From NCBI GenBank assembly GCA_034231615.1, contig CM067322.1:66449354-66513353 (forward strand): a stretch of DNA of 64,000 nt, read 5' to 3'. Made by a program: the position numbers and the translations under genes. Under the pieces are notes generated by a model. It did not search any database. It saw nothing but the letters and a program-made list of their open reading frames with translations, and was not told where the DNA came from. Every line of letters starts with the position of its first letter. Within the stretch, counting starts at the first letter, position 1. Below, piece by piece: positions 1-11,660 of the stretch. This stretch comes from Meghimatium bilineatum. Its lineage: Eukaryota; Mollusca; Gastropoda; Stylommatophora; Philomycidae.

Positions 1-1305
1 GCAGAACTTATTTCGGCAGACTTCATTCAATAATCGTTTAAAAGCCGCTCTAAGTTCGTTATTCTTGAATGCATAGACCCAAGGATTGATACCGCTATTT
101 AGCACAGTAAGAAGAATGAGATACGTTTGAATCCAAATATTAAATTTCTTCGAACATACAGTCTGGACGAATATGAAAATTAAATACGGCAACCACAACA
201 CTAGAAAGGCTCCTATGACCATGGCAAGAGTTTTGGCGTATTTTGTGTCTTTGATCATGAACTTAACCTGAAGACTTCTTTGTACCGCGAACTCTACAGC
301 AGCTATAGCCTTGACGTGGTGTCTGGCAACCATGAAAATACGGAAGTAGCACACAAAAATAACAATGCATGATGGAACAAAAATGGCGCTCAAAAACAAA
401 ACCGGCGCTATTCCGTGGATAAGATTGGCTGAGCATGGGGACACTTCTGATGGCGGGTCGTACCAGCCAGCCATCAGTGGCATCCACACAATAACACCCG
501 CATACAACCACGTTAATGCGACCATAATAGCAACCTTTTTAGGCGTCATGATGGAGACGTAATTCAAAGGAAACACAAGCGCAGTTTGTCGATCATAAGC
601 TATGGTAGCTAAAGTTAGTACCGATACTCCACATGCCATCATCAAAATTCGATTTGGTAACAGACAAAGCACCACATCTTCAGGTCGAACAACACCACCG
701 AAGTTGAAAACTTCGACCACTACTCCTAGGGGTGTTACTAGAGCAACAAAAATATCCACAGCTGCTAAAGATGAGATAAAGTAGTTGGTTGGAGTATGCA
801 GTCTTCTGAAACGGACGATGCTAATAATCACAATCATGTTGCTCACTAAAATGATTGGTACCATGATACTAACAATAATTACAGCACCAATTTCTTCAGG
901 CAACCAGGATGATGTTGTCATGGATACTGTTTCATTAGATGAAGTTAAAAATGACGCTGTTGAGTTTCTTACTGTTTCAATATCATTGATTGTGCCACCC
1001 AAACTTCCAGAGATGGTCCAATCTGTAATATCTGGTAAACTAATTGTTTCTGAAACTTTTGTTAATGAGGGCGCATTTTTCGAGTCAATGTTACCCGTCA
1101 CCTCTGAATGTGTTACTGATAAAACGTGTCTAGATAATAACTTGCGTGCTGATGAAACAGACGAAAAATATGACGACACCGCTGTACGTACGACAGGTGT
1201 AATCAGCTCTTCAGAGTCTTGGTGATTTCTTAACTCAATGTCTTTATCGTTTCCCCTCATTTCTGAAACAGGCATGCCCATTTGTTGTTCATTATCTGAC
1301 GCCAT
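1..1305 (-). CDS. Class A GPCR, adenosine-receptor-like, 3' end beyond window
   Basis: Seven-helix receptor, open for 435 codons from ATG at 1305 down to base 1. The first 135 or so residues are a Ser/Thr-rich extracellular tail with sequons NST and NET. Seen in order: TM1 near 138-160 with SNMIVI; TM2 with LAAVD; TM3 starting at LCLLP and ending DRQ near residue 238 instead of DRY; TM4 with LTWLY; an ECL2 cysteine in SPCSAN; TM5 with FVPSC; TM6 with FLVLWLP; TM7 with NPWVYAF near 407; then helix 8. Position 3.32 is Leu, not Asp, so an aminergic receptor is unlikely. PLNY, PLMAGW and KYAKTLAMVIGAF recall invertebrate adenosine receptors (family knowledge); the ligand is unknown. The start is the first Met after an in-frame TAG and has A at -3 and G at +4. 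The coding part is intronless. Confidence 0.9.
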   Translation of the reverse strand, partial: MASDNEQQMGMPVSEMRGNDKDIELRNHQDSEELITPVVRTAVSSYFSSVSSARKLLSRHVLSVTHSEVTGNIDSKNAPSLTKVSETISLPDITDWTISGSLGGTINDIETVRNSTASFLTSSNETVSMTTSSWLPEEIGAVIIVSIMVPIILVSNMIVIISIVRFRRLHTPTNYFISSLAAVDIFVALVTPLGVVVEVFNFGGVVRPEDVVLCLLPNRILMMACGVSVLTLATIAYDRQTALVFPLNYVSIMTPKKVAIMVALTWLYAGVIVWMPLMAGWYDPPSEVSPCSANLIHGIAPVLFLSAIFVPSCIVIFVCYFRIFMVARHHVKAIAAVEFAVQRSLQVKFMIKDTKYAKTLAMVIGAFLVLWLPYLIFIFVQTVCSKKFNIWIQTYLILLTVLNSGINPWVYAFKNNELRAAFKRLLNEVCRNKFC

Positions 1306-1420
1306 TCTATCGTGTGTGTAGTCTACTGTTGCTTGGCAGTCACTCTTGTTCTACTGCTTCTGTAAGAAATCTAACAGATCACCATGAAACAATAGCATGA
1401 GCCCAGAAGGTATACTCTAG
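1306..1420 (-). promoter_or_regulatory. 5' UTR of GPCR with candidate splice acceptor
   Basis: On the minus strand a run ending TTTCTTACAG (intron AG at 1360-1361) lies 55 bases before the ATG, with an in-frame TAG between them. This would fit a single coding exon preceded by a non-coding 5' exon further up. Only the local motif supports it. Confidence 0.3.
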
Positions 1421-2590
1421 AACCCATTATTGTTTGTCAATAGGCTGCAATGGATGTACCGTGTCACGAGCTTCCAGTGCATGTATTCTTTCTTCTGCGA
1501 CAGTGTTCTGTAGAGAAATAATTAGATATAATTAAAATATGGGCAATAATGATAGTTTAGTTTCATAGTTGCCTACGTAAGATAAAGATAAAGGATAAAA
1601 AACATCATACGATGAAAGGTAATTCCGTGGTATTCATGAGACATCTTGTAGATAAAGTGTTAAAATGAACGGTATGCTTGCTGTCAAGTTGCAACATTAG
1701 TCACACTATAACATATAATAAAAACGAAAATTTTCTTTCGTTACAATAGCTCTATAGGGAAACACAGGTTCATCCCCTGTTATTTAATGTGTAACCCTCG
1801 TGGTGAAGTACGATGCTTTAAACCGTGGACATACATGCAATTTGGTTATATCAAAGGTTTTTGTCCATCAAAATAATGGAGTGCGTGATTTAGATAATTA
1901 TATTACCACGACTCCGAAAGTAAAGATATTTATGAATCTGTTAGAGAAATGAGCAAACCACAGTTTAGGAGTCTACATTAAATAAAATATACAAATAAAA
2001 TAAACAATCATAAAACGCTTTCAGAAAATAATTCTTGATCTAATTTCAACATTGAACAAATCTTCACAATTAATAGCAGATTATTTTTCAAAATATCTGC
2101 TTGCAAATAGTATCAAACTGCTAAAGTTGTCGTTAATGTTTATGTAAACACCCGCCTGTTGAAACACTTTATATTAGAACCATGAAAACAGGCTTCATTG
2201 ATAGTATAAATAAACTGGGGTTTCTATTATTTAGATTGGCAATCAATTATGTTGATCTATCACTAATAGGAAACAAGTTCTAACTCACAACATACATTTT
2301 GCACCAAATCAGGGCTGCAGATATTGGGGTGGGGATGTTCAAACACTCCTAGCTCAACAAACTGGAACATCACTTTTATCAATGGGAGCTTGGCCAAAAG
2401 GAGGGTAAAAATTCAACAACAAAAATCTCATTAGCGATTTTTCACAAATGGTTCAATAAAAAATAATGTAATTATTCACCAAAAATATGATTTGACAAAA
2501 AAAAACATACGCATGACCTTCTTTCTTTTTTTTAAACATAAACGCCGCCCTCACCCTCTTGAGGAGAACAACACGGCCCTGACCCAGTAA
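1421..2590. other. AT-rich intergenic DNA, no feature seen
   Basis: Upstream flank of the GPCR. It has scattered A and T runs and no open frame with family resemblance. Any promoter of the receptor would lie here, but no box could be picked out by eye. Confidence 0.4.
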
Positions 2591-2597
2591 ATCATTC

Positions 2598-2855
2598 AAG
2601 CCGTTGGGCTCCCTAGGGTGCAAAGGACACGGAAAAATGATATTGATATCTCTATCCTTGGTTGTGTTATCAGTCTCATTCCAATGTCATTCCCATCTCT
2701 GTCAAGTCTTTCATGACCTCTCTTCCCTATATGTTCTTCAGTATTCCATGTCTTTTTTTCCTTTGCAGTTTTCATTTCATTAATCGTCTAGTTTTATTAT
2801 TTACTGATTTTCTGAGAAAGTGCCGAATCCATCCCCTATTTCTTTTCTTAATCTA
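2598..2855 (-). mobile_element. Worn LINE 3' end, RTE-like
   Basis: In broken frames the minus strand reads RHGILKN, then REVMKDLTEMGMT, then a stretch like AxDR followed by SFAP. This is the usual order at the C-terminus of RTE-type LINE ORF2. Several stops interrupt it. It could be chance in part. Confidence 0.35.
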
Positions 2856-2861
2856 GTTGTC

Positions 2862-4235
2862 CACTAGATCTTGATTTGATACATTTTGTATCCGGATTTA
2901 AGAAACAAGATGGTATCTTTTGACATATTATAGAGACGATATCATCATTACTGGAGTCACACAGAACGGATATTACACGGTACACACACACACACAACAC
3001 ACCATCGTTTCTCATAGATGTTCATTCACCGAATATGGTAGAAAGACAACAAAAAAGTGTACAGTTTGAGCGATGTAGTTTTACTATATGTAGTTCTTGT
3101 ATGTTGTTGAGACACATAGTCCTACACTCTTTGATTGTTATTATGCGGAAAGGTTTCTCTTGACTCTTTCTTTTACCAGCAGAAACCCATTTTAGTGCTA
3201 AACTATTTCCATTTATTATAAATATAGGTCTAATATATAAATCCAGTTTTGTTCTTACTGTTGTAGAAGCATATTGCTGTTTGATATATTTTCCTATTTG
3301 ATTGTTTGACTTGAATTTCGCCCATCTAAGATTTTTCTTTATTTGCGTACACATAACACATAAAAAATCTTCTTCTGCTGCGTTCGCTCTCGAATAATCA
3401 GCAATGTTGTTGATGTGATTTACGCCAGGGAGTGTGAGGGACGTTGTTCTGTTAGTTTTACAGCGGGGGCTGCGGTTATTTTCGACTTTCGATCCAGCAC
3501 ATCCGCATTCGGCACGATTCATAATCTTTACATCTTAATCGATACAACAACAATACTGGTCCAACATCTACTGCCGAGGCAATATCCTTACTTGTAAAAC
3601 ATAAACAGTAAGGACAGATTATATACTTTTTGTATTATCATACAGTGCTTTATTATATACAATCTTACATTTATATATAAGGATATTATTGTTATTGTCA
3701 ATGCTGTTGAAACAAATCCCCAATAAATGTTTACTTTTGCTAATTTTTCTCATGTAAGGGGAAGTATTATATATATATATATATATATGACGCAGATCCA
3801 CGAGAAATATATAAGTTTTAGCTGGAAATCACGAACAAGTGCACACACAGGGAGAGGAGAGATAATGAGAGACAGATAAATAAGCAAGATTGGCCGAAGG
3901 AATGTTGATAAAGACAAAACTAGTTCAAGAAATGTTAATAGAGACAAGACCTGCTGAAGGAATGTTAATTGTCCTTCAAAATTGTTTTCAAATTGAAGGT
4001 CTCGAATTGTTGGTACATTTAGACTTTATTTTTTTCTATTTAATAGGTACAAAAATATACACGAAAACTAACAAAGAGAATTATCAATCTCTCAAACGCC
4101 TTAAATTAACGCCTTAAATAGTTTAAAAACACTCTGAAAGTATTACTCAACCAAATAATATAACATAATAGTATCATTACCCTTTCAGCAAGTAATCAAA
4201 AGAACAATCGCGTCAATATGTGTGTGTACTCAGGA
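2862..4235. other. AT-rich DNA, two short odd patches
   Basis: The minus strand has a 166-codon open frame at 3022-3522 resembling no family I know. At 3368-3395 the plus strand reads like the GAA-tail end of the common SINE family, in reverse. A (TA)n run lies at 3766-3788. At 3890-3965 a motif like AAGGAATGTTRATA recurs three times. Confidence 0.35.
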
Positions 4236-4239
4236 CATA

Positions 4240-4375
4240 GACACGAACTGACAGTATAGACAAGAACAGTGTATAGACAGTGTATAGACAGTGTATAGAC
4301 TTACTGACAGTGTATAGACGAACTGACAGTGTGGACAAGAACTGACAGCGTGGATACGAACTGACAGTGAAGACT
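4240..4375. repeat. Degenerate tandem repeat, ACTGACAGTGTATAGACGA type
   Basis: Short copies of CTGACAGTG(T/G)ATAGACGA and truncated forms follow one another about seven times. Units vary in length from about 14 to 20 bases. Confidence 0.65.
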
Positions 4376-4487
4376 GTTTTACGTCATTCATCTTTGTTGA
4401 TCAGACATCCAATATTTTTTTCATTAGTGAAAAATTGTCTCCGTGTAACCCTTTTTGAAGAACCAAATGTGTATTAAAACAACGTAC

Positions 4488-4535
4488 GTACACGTGTGTG
4501 TGTGTGTGCGCGCGCGCGCGTGCTTGCTGTGTGTG
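4488..4535. repeat. (TG)n(CG)n alternating purine-pyrimidine tract
   Basis: A TG run passes into five CG steps and back to TG. This is the sequence type known to adopt Z-DNA under supercoiling. No gene lies beside it. Confidence 0.7.
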
Positions 4536-4675
4536 TTTTAGATTTCCCATGTTTTCTGATATTTCCACAAGACACATGTGTCTGACATTTACAACATAAT
4601 GTGGGATGAATATTGAATTTATGATTTGCTTTTGGTTTTCAAGATAAATGATGATTAGAAATTATTAATTACTAA

Positions 4676-4782
4676 AACTTACACAAGAAATACAACAAAG
4701 TGCAGCGAAATACACGGCATGGAGAAACATAACTTCTGCGCTATGTTCCGCCCTTGGCACCAAAGGAACAAATAAACAAATA
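4676..4782 (+). mobile_element. LINE 3' terminal fragment, RTE-like
   Basis: One frame reads QEIQQSAAKYTAWRN, then ITSALCSALGTKGTNK. The WR...SALC..xGTKGT ending matches that of the better preserved LINE at 39,085-39,545 (SALCAAYGPGGT). About 100 bases are recognisable. Confidence 0.45.
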
Positions 4783-4931
4783 TTTAAAATATATTAAAAT
4801 ATTGAAAAAGGCGCAGAAGATTTGACTTTATTGTACTCGGGCTAATCCATATGCACACCGTCCCTCACAACTGAACGGGACGCTATCTACGGAGAGTGCC
4901 ACTCAAGGCACGTAACTCCGTAGCTTCAAGT

Positions 4932-5065
4932 GATTCTTCTTTCGTTCGCAAACTCCTGCAGCTTAGCGTGATATAGTACGATGACCACAATGCGTTGAGT
5001 CATAGTTTATAACTTGGTTACGATATATGCACATCGGCGTAACACATCCGACTTCAACATTACTT
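4932..5065 (-). mobile_element. SINE family S1, diverged 3' half
   Basis: Matches the reverse of the 3' half of family S1 (see 20,887-21,171): CTCCTGCAGCTTAGC stem, ATGCGTTGAGTCATAG, and ACACATCCGACTTCA. Much diverged. Minus means the GAA-type tail lies on the left. Confidence 0.6.
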
Positions 5066-8000
5066 TAAGCGATATTTCAAGGAATCTGAAAAAAAAACAG
5101 TTTTAAACAAGACGTCGCGAGTCAACGACACTTATAACACAAAGAGAACCGTTAAAAAACTACGTCAGGGAGATTCCAATTATCCCCCTTTTTATATGAC
5201 ATATATTGTACTAACAATATAAAACAGGCATATAAAATAAATGACGTACTTACAAATAAGTTGGAATAAATTATCCAAACTACAGTGGTGGTGCACCGAA
5301 CTCAGAGACAGTAGATAAATTAATCAAGTAGCCGAGTGTTGGATGATATAAAAATAAAGAAGCCACGAACTAACTTGATCCAGTTAAAGATAATAGTAGG
5401 TAGTTAAACGCTCGTTAAGATTACGACTGTGTAGCGGTCGTCTAGAGAGAGAGAGAGACACCTGATTAAACCTGTAGGAGTCACCTGTCCCCATATCGTA
5501 TAGTTTTTCAAGGCCGGGGTTATTTTTTTTGTATAGTTCTAATAGGCTGTTTTAAACTTTGCACTTCTATATGATGAAGTCCCTGTTTTAGATTGGAGAA
5601 CGTGTAACAGGTAAGAGACAGTCCATTTACCTCTGGTCAATTACCGAAGCGAGGACTTGACGTCATTAAAAAAATATGTATTGTTTCTGAACCGTTAAAG
5701 TGATATTGTTGTGTAGACGAAATATGGGAGTGCGCAGTCTATAGGTGGAAAGCAAGATGATGAAGGCGCATATCTGCACAAAATTAAATACAAGTAATCT
5801 CAAATGTGAACAGCCAAAATAAAAACTCATCCTAAGTAACCCGTAGACAAGGTAGGAGGGTATGGGAATAGAATTCAAGCCTCCTCTTCTTAAGAAATCT
5901 GGATATGGCATTTAGTGATGAAGAGTAAACCAAAAAGGTCACGAAAGTGAAAGAAGTACCCACGAAATGCAGGAAATGACCTTATTTCGGTAAACCCTCT
6001 CCCTTATCAAAGACTTGTCTACGGCCCTGATTCTAAAGTGTGAAGAACAGCGAAAGTGTATGTAATAGCTACTGTTCTGTGGCAAATCTACTTTGACCCG
6101 CAAACAGTCCTAATCATTCTTTTGCGTTCTTTCAATTTCTTCTTTCGTTTAATTGGAATGTGTTTCTGAAGTTTTGTCTCTTCCATCTGATAATTATTAC
6201 TAGCACCAATTTTGCGTGTTTTTCTCCAGGTGGCGGCGTGAGGTAATCTGTACTACCGTATCATTTGTGTCCTATAGACATAGCACGTCAGTTTTTTGGC
6301 ATAGACATCAAACTTCTTCTTCTTTCGTTCACTTGAAACATGTCTATATGTGTAATTCTGTCTCCTTAATAAAACGCACTGTCTTTTGTAGTTCATACAG
6401 TGTCCCATAGAGTTTTGATCCCAGTGTTGTTTCCTCTGGCCAATATGTCTGCCTCAGCGTTTCATGCTCAGAACACTCTTGAAGTATATGTTTGGCAGAC
6501 ATCAAACAATTCGAAACCTGATCGAAAATTTCGCGTAGAACAATCAGATTGACACCAAAGAGAGTCTGAACATGAAAAACATTCAGAAGACAAAGATGTA
6601 TACATCCGTACTTCAGAACACGTTATCATTTAAGCCAACTCTTGGTCTGTACGTCTGTCAATAGTGCATGTGTCTCGTTAGGGCGGTACAGGACGGGGGG
6701 GGAATGATACTTGTTGCCGTGAAAGAAGCCACATGCCCTTGCTGTAGCTATTCATATACAAACTGAGTTTTTATATCGTTCTAGACATCCAGCAGGATGT
6801 ATTTCAGAGAACGGAATTGTGTTGCCACTGTACTGTTTGCACCAAAGGCCAGGTATATCCGGGTTGGCCCTCGCGCACGTGCTAACTTGCACAAACCAAT
6901 TACTGTTACTTTCAAGTATTAAATGGTCATCGTTCAAGCACTTATCCCAGCTGAGATTACTAATCTATACTATCTCCTGAAGACTATAATATAGTCCATA
7001 TAACACTATTATATCTTGAAGAAAGTTCAACCATTTCAAACGCAATATTATCTTTTAATATGACATAACTGCCACCTGGTATTATTTACAGCCAAACGTT
7101 TACGAGAAAGTGGACACTTTTAAGTAGAACATAACAGAACAGATGACATTAACAACTTATCAACAATACCACATGCTAAACTGCACAAAATGTATATCAC
7201 TGAGCCAGCACATTTTTATTTAGAGACATGTCTTCAATGATCAAGAGATTATGACTGGCACGAAAACTGGATACACTTAACAGATTAGTGCCAACTAAGA
7301 TTTGGTTAGAAATTTTAGCGATACCAGCAAGTTTATGAAACAAATCGTATTTTCGTTCAGGTTATCTAATATTAACAACAATAGCATTTAGATGCAGTAA
7401 CATATATCGATTCTTGCTTCGATGGCATATGATATAGTGAGACAGTATCATAATCCCAACTCAATCTACCTACATTTCCACTAATAAATATTTAGATTAT
7501 TCAAATATCTGAAACGCGTATCTTTTATACAGTGCATTAACCTTCTAACACAGCGTAGTTTTCAAGTCTACAACACACCAATTTGACTCAAATATCGTGG
7601 TGACTTTTGCTGTCACAATATTAACGGTTATTTCCCTTTAAGGCCAGATGTTTTTCGACTGATCATTGAAACTTTCCATATGATACATTCATTTTATGAT
7701 ATTCTGCATGTATTTAAATTTGTAAAACAATTTTTTCCCAAAAATATTTTAAGTTAAAACAAATGTGTGCAATTTACAAGGTATTCTTATTTCGTTTCAC
7801 TTTAGTTAGTTTTCTAAAATGACATATTCAGTATTGATACCACTTTAGTTTATTTATGCATTAAATTTTTGTAAAAATTAACTTCTTTCCTTAAAAAAAA
7901 GACATTATACAGAAAAGGGTACCACGCCCATAAAACACTAATATACAACTTTTCCTAATTTTTTAAAACATATTGTGCATGTATGAACCTAAGATACTTG

Positions 8001-8370
8001 AAATATTCATAAATCAATTTTTATAATGGAAAATATTAAATAGTGTAACAGAGTTATTAAGCAGAAACATTGAAAGCTGGAAGAGCATCTGATACTGTAA
8101 TCTTAGGAAAACGTCTAGTACAGTACATAGCCAATTAGTCCGGGAGATAGCTTCAGGGTATTGTTCATTTGTTAGTCATCAACTTCTTGAACATGCATAA
8201 CATCTTCATTGTTGTTAGGAACTGCTAATAATACACTCAGCTCTTCATTTAATCTCAAGTTATGATGAGATGTAGACCACGTTTTGGGTAGATTCAGGCT
8301 GGTACATGTGACTTTAATCAGAATAAGGAGCTGCGAACCAAGCATTTCTAGTAATGTTTATCGTTCAATG
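5066..8370. other. AT-rich intergenic DNA, no gene seen
   Basis: About 3.3 kb without a convincing exon. A short (GA)n lies near 5444-5458. Near 5105-5125 AAACAAGACGTCGCGAG resembles the tail of the tRNA-like repeat at 8380-8510, reversed. Open frames at 5666-5911, 6216-6410 and 6752-6937 show no domain and look like chance. Confidence 0.4.
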
Positions 8371-8379
8371 AGTGGTGGG

Positions 8380-8510
8380 TGTTATTAATCTCTTTTACAA
8401 GTTTTGTAAGAGATCGTTGCTTCGAATCTCTTTTACAAGTTTTATAGGAGATCGTGAGTTCGAATCCCGCTCACAACGTCTTGTTTACAAAGTGGATTTT
8501 TGTGTGAGAT
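8380..8510 (+). mobile_element. tRNA-like SINE fragment with B box
   Basis: GTGAGTTCGAATCCCGCTCA at 8452-8471 carries a good RNA polymerase III B box. The roughly 40 bases before it (AATCTCTTTTACAAGTTTT...) occur twice in a row. The part after the B box recurs reversed at 10,430-10,470. No complete tRNA fold is present, so it is not called a tRNA gene. Confidence 0.5.
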
Positions 8511-8629
8511 GTCATAGGATTATAACTTGAGTTATGGAGTTACGTGCTATAAGTGTTAATATAATTAATTATATTTTACTACATATGTTAATTTTTTAAT
8601 AGTAAATTATATTATATACCTCAATTTTA

Positions 8630-8745
8630 CCGCTACAGTAGTACATCTTACACTAACATTAGCACATCTTACATTTAAATAAGTACATCTTACATTTACA
8701 CAAGTACACACTATTATTACAGTGGTACATCTTACAAGTACACAC
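8630..8745. repeat. Degenerate tandem repeat, AGTACATCTTACATTT type
   Basis: GTACATCTTACA recurs about five times at 20-30 base spacing, just ahead of the 42 bp array. Confidence 0.55.
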
Positions 8746-8749
8746 ATAA

Positions 8750-8990
8750 CTCTACTACATTAGTAAATGTTACCATTAAATGAGTTCCTTGTACTATCAC
8801 ATTAGTAAATGTTACCATTAAATGATTTAATTCTACCATCACATTAGTAAATGTTACCATTAAATGAGTTCCTTGTACTATCACATTAGTAAATGTTACC
8901 ATTAAATTAATTAATTCTACCATCACATTAGTAAATGTTACCATTAAATGATTTAATTCTACCATCACATTAGTAAATATTACCCCTGGC
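8750..8990. repeat. 42 bp minisatellite, about six units
   Basis: The unit contains ACATTAGTAAATGTTACC and ATTAAATGA. Two forms, one with TTTAATTCTACC and one with GTTCCTTGTACT, partly alternate, giving an 84 bp higher-order period. Because 42 is a multiple of three, an open frame runs through it on the minus strand; it is not a gene. Confidence 0.85.
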
Positions 8991-11060
8991 GCAGCATGCA
9001 CAGAATTATGTGTTGGTGGCTGAATAGTTTCCGATAGTCACAACCCACACAACATCTCACGGGTATTAAGTCTGCATACTGAAATACATACGCACTTAAA
9101 CCCAAATGACATTTCATAAGCACAAATACAATCTAAATGTTAACAAAAACCAACCATCAATAACTTCTTTATACATATAATACACTTGCACGGATTAGAC
9201 TGAGAGAAGCACAAGATAAAACTATTGGGGCATAACAACTACTGACCACCAGCCAGGAACCATTAGCCGTTATACCATGAGAGATTTTCTAGAACAGATC
9301 TGACCACTTATGGATATGTCTAGTGTACAACAACGATAATCAACATACCTAAACTACTGCTGATGTTAACTGGGTAAGGATATCGCCCGGATACGAGTTG
9401 TGTCCTGGTAGCTGTGTTGTTTGTTACAGATACAATAGTTTAAGCTAGAAATTTAAGGAGGTAAATGACACTGTTGATGGTGATCGGAGCATGACGGGTA
9501 AAATACTAGACCAGGCTTTTCTGTTGCGAGTTTTTTTTCCCCTGGTCTTCTATTACCTGCAAGATAAGACTTTGCAATAACAGATTGCAGACACAGCTTA
9601 GGTACAATCTTGTGGGTTTCCGCTAAGTTGTGAAGAAAACGACCTTGCAATCAACCTGAAGATCTTGCAAAAATCAAAGAAATCCTTCAAGTAGAGGAAG
9701 AGATAATTTGAGAACACAAAGGTCAGTTATTTGAAAATGTGCCTTTCTATAGTTCATACCGTAAGGCTCTGGTTATCATGTCTGTCCAGTATTGTTTCAT
9801 GTGTGATCAATCATTTCCGAAACCGATGTTATTCCATGCCACAACTGCAAGCTGTCCAGTTTAAACCATTTATCTGAGCGTAAACATACTTTAATAAACT
9901 TTAAAGTATAAACTCATGTTCGTAGTAAAACGTCAAAATCAGGAACAGACACGAACTTGGACAATGTGGTATGCTATCCATTACGATTACCAGTACAGCA
10001 ATAGTGTATTCAGCACGTTCTTCAGCATGGTAGACTTTAGGATTGTTGGATATGAATGGGAGTAACTGGAAATGATGTGACAGGTCCATTTGGAAACAGA
10101 TTCTGAACAGTGGTCTCGTAATTGGCAAAGTCAAAATAAGGTTTACAAGAAAATAGGAGACGCATGAAGCCATTCACATTAAACTACATCTATAATCACA
10201 TTATCAGTTCAGCAATTCATTGTCAAAGTATGCAAGCAGTGAACTATTCATATATAATCCAAGTAGCTGCTGTCATATCGTCTCAGCAAATGCTCATTGT
10301 CACAATATTCAAGCAGTTACTAATGCTACTCATTGTCATATCATCCATGCGGCTCCTCATCGTAACAGTATTTAAAAAACTGCTCTTAATACGTAATCTA
10401 GTAGTTTCATGAGATAATCCACAGGGATCTTCAACACAAAATCCACTTTGTAAACAAGACGTCGAAAGTGGTTTTTTAACCCGCGACTTCTTGAGAGAAA
10501 AAAAACAACGACTAACCACTACAACAGAGAGATTTCCACGATATATATATACTTGTCTGCAAAAACAACAAAGACACTAGATGTCTATTTGTCTAACCTC
10601 AGATGGATGGTGTTGTTGCCTTGTTCACATATTTACGTTAAGAGTCAGGGATAAAACATGAGTCGCTAAGAGTCGGATAATTACCGTAGATAAAACAGGA
10701 GAAATATTAATGACAAGTGTTAGTATCAGTCAGTGCTCTCTTCTCAATCTTTCCCTCAACATGTTAATCGAGTTGATACTGATGAAGACAATAATACACA
10801 ACGAGAGTACATCCATCCTTCAGCAATAACAATAGTTTCTTATCTCAGGTTGGTTGATGAGAACGATAACATAACAGGAACCATCATACCTGGTACAGTC
10901 GCTCAGTAGTATCTGACTAAATAAGGAATGCCACTTTCTTATGATAATGATAAATCAATAACAAATATCAGCATATATCTCAGTGTACAACAACTACGCA
11001 CTTAGATATATATTCTGTCAAAATATTTAAATACATTTCGAGCGGCCATCAGTAACAAGG
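8991..11060. other. AT-rich DNA, no gene; reversed tRNA-like patch
   Basis: No supported gene. At 10,430-10,490 AAATCCACTTTGTAAACAAG matches the reverse of the tail after the B box at 8452-8471, followed by a degraded B-box region. Small open frames at 9453-9650, 9901-10,173 and 10,164-10,412 look like chance. Confidence 0.4.
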
Positions 11061-11061
11061 A

Positions 11062-11328
11062 TCGTCCGTGTGTTTTCGGGGCCCCGAAAGGGAAGCAACA
11101 CTGTCTACATTACGTTCATGTTGTAAGAGGTGACTAAAGAGGTTATCGGGAGGAGATGGGCGTTCTATCTCATATAGGGTCACAGTAGCGCAGAAGTCAT
11201 GCTGATGTCGGATGTGTGAGGTCGAAAGGCGCAGATCTCAGCAAAGTTGTAAATCGTGACACAACGCATTATTCTCCGGACTACATCTTGCTAAGTTGCA
11301 GGAATTTGAGAATGAACGCAGAAGAAGT
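11062..11328 (+). mobile_element. SINE family S1, near full length
   Basis: Runs from TCGTCCGTGTG through GGGCCCCGAAAGG, the hairpin region, GTCGGATGTGTGAGG, CGAAAGGCGCAGAT and CTCCGGACTACATC to GAACGCAGAAGAAG. AGTAACA on both sides may be a target-site duplication. Direction is set by the GAA-rich tail. Confidence 0.85.
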
Positions 11329-11580
11329 AACACGGATATTAACCAGATTATACAACAATAGCCACGACAACCACAGTATGTAATACAACAATTTAAGACT
11401 ACCTTGTATAGTGCATTGCTTTACAACTGTTGGATATTTAGCCGCCGTTATACATCTAATCATATCGCCAGCACAATGTGGACGGTCGGCTTTCAAACGA
11501 TCAAGTTGAACCCACGTATGTTTGTGAGGCGAGCTGACTATAACAACCATAGTATATAATCGAATAATGTCAGCGTATCG
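11329..11580. other. Unassigned spacer
   Basis: Nothing recognised; a minus-strand open frame over 11,281-11,664 simply runs out of the SINE. Confidence 0.4.
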
Positions 11581-11588
11581 TGTATAGA

Positions 11589-11652
11589 GGTAGTTCTCAA
11601 CGTGGGCATACGGTCCCCTAGGGGTCACGAAGACTGAGTTTAGAAACCCTGA
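11589..11652. mobile_element. 64 bp hAT-like MITE with 8 bp target duplication
   Basis: TGTATAGA at 11,581-11,588 and again at 11,653-11,660 flanks 64 bases. The left end GGTAGTTCTCAACGTGGG and the reversed right end CAGGGTTTCTAAACTCAG resemble the hAT end consensus CAGTGGTTCTCAACCTGGG; the centre has CCCCTAGGGG. Eight-base duplications are the hAT hallmark. The end resemblance is from memory. Confidence 0.6.
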
Positions 11653-11660
11653 TGTATAGA

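Noticed and set aside
3022-3522. 166-codon minus-strand frame
   Set aside because: Composition and content look random, and part overlaps a SINE-tail-like patch.
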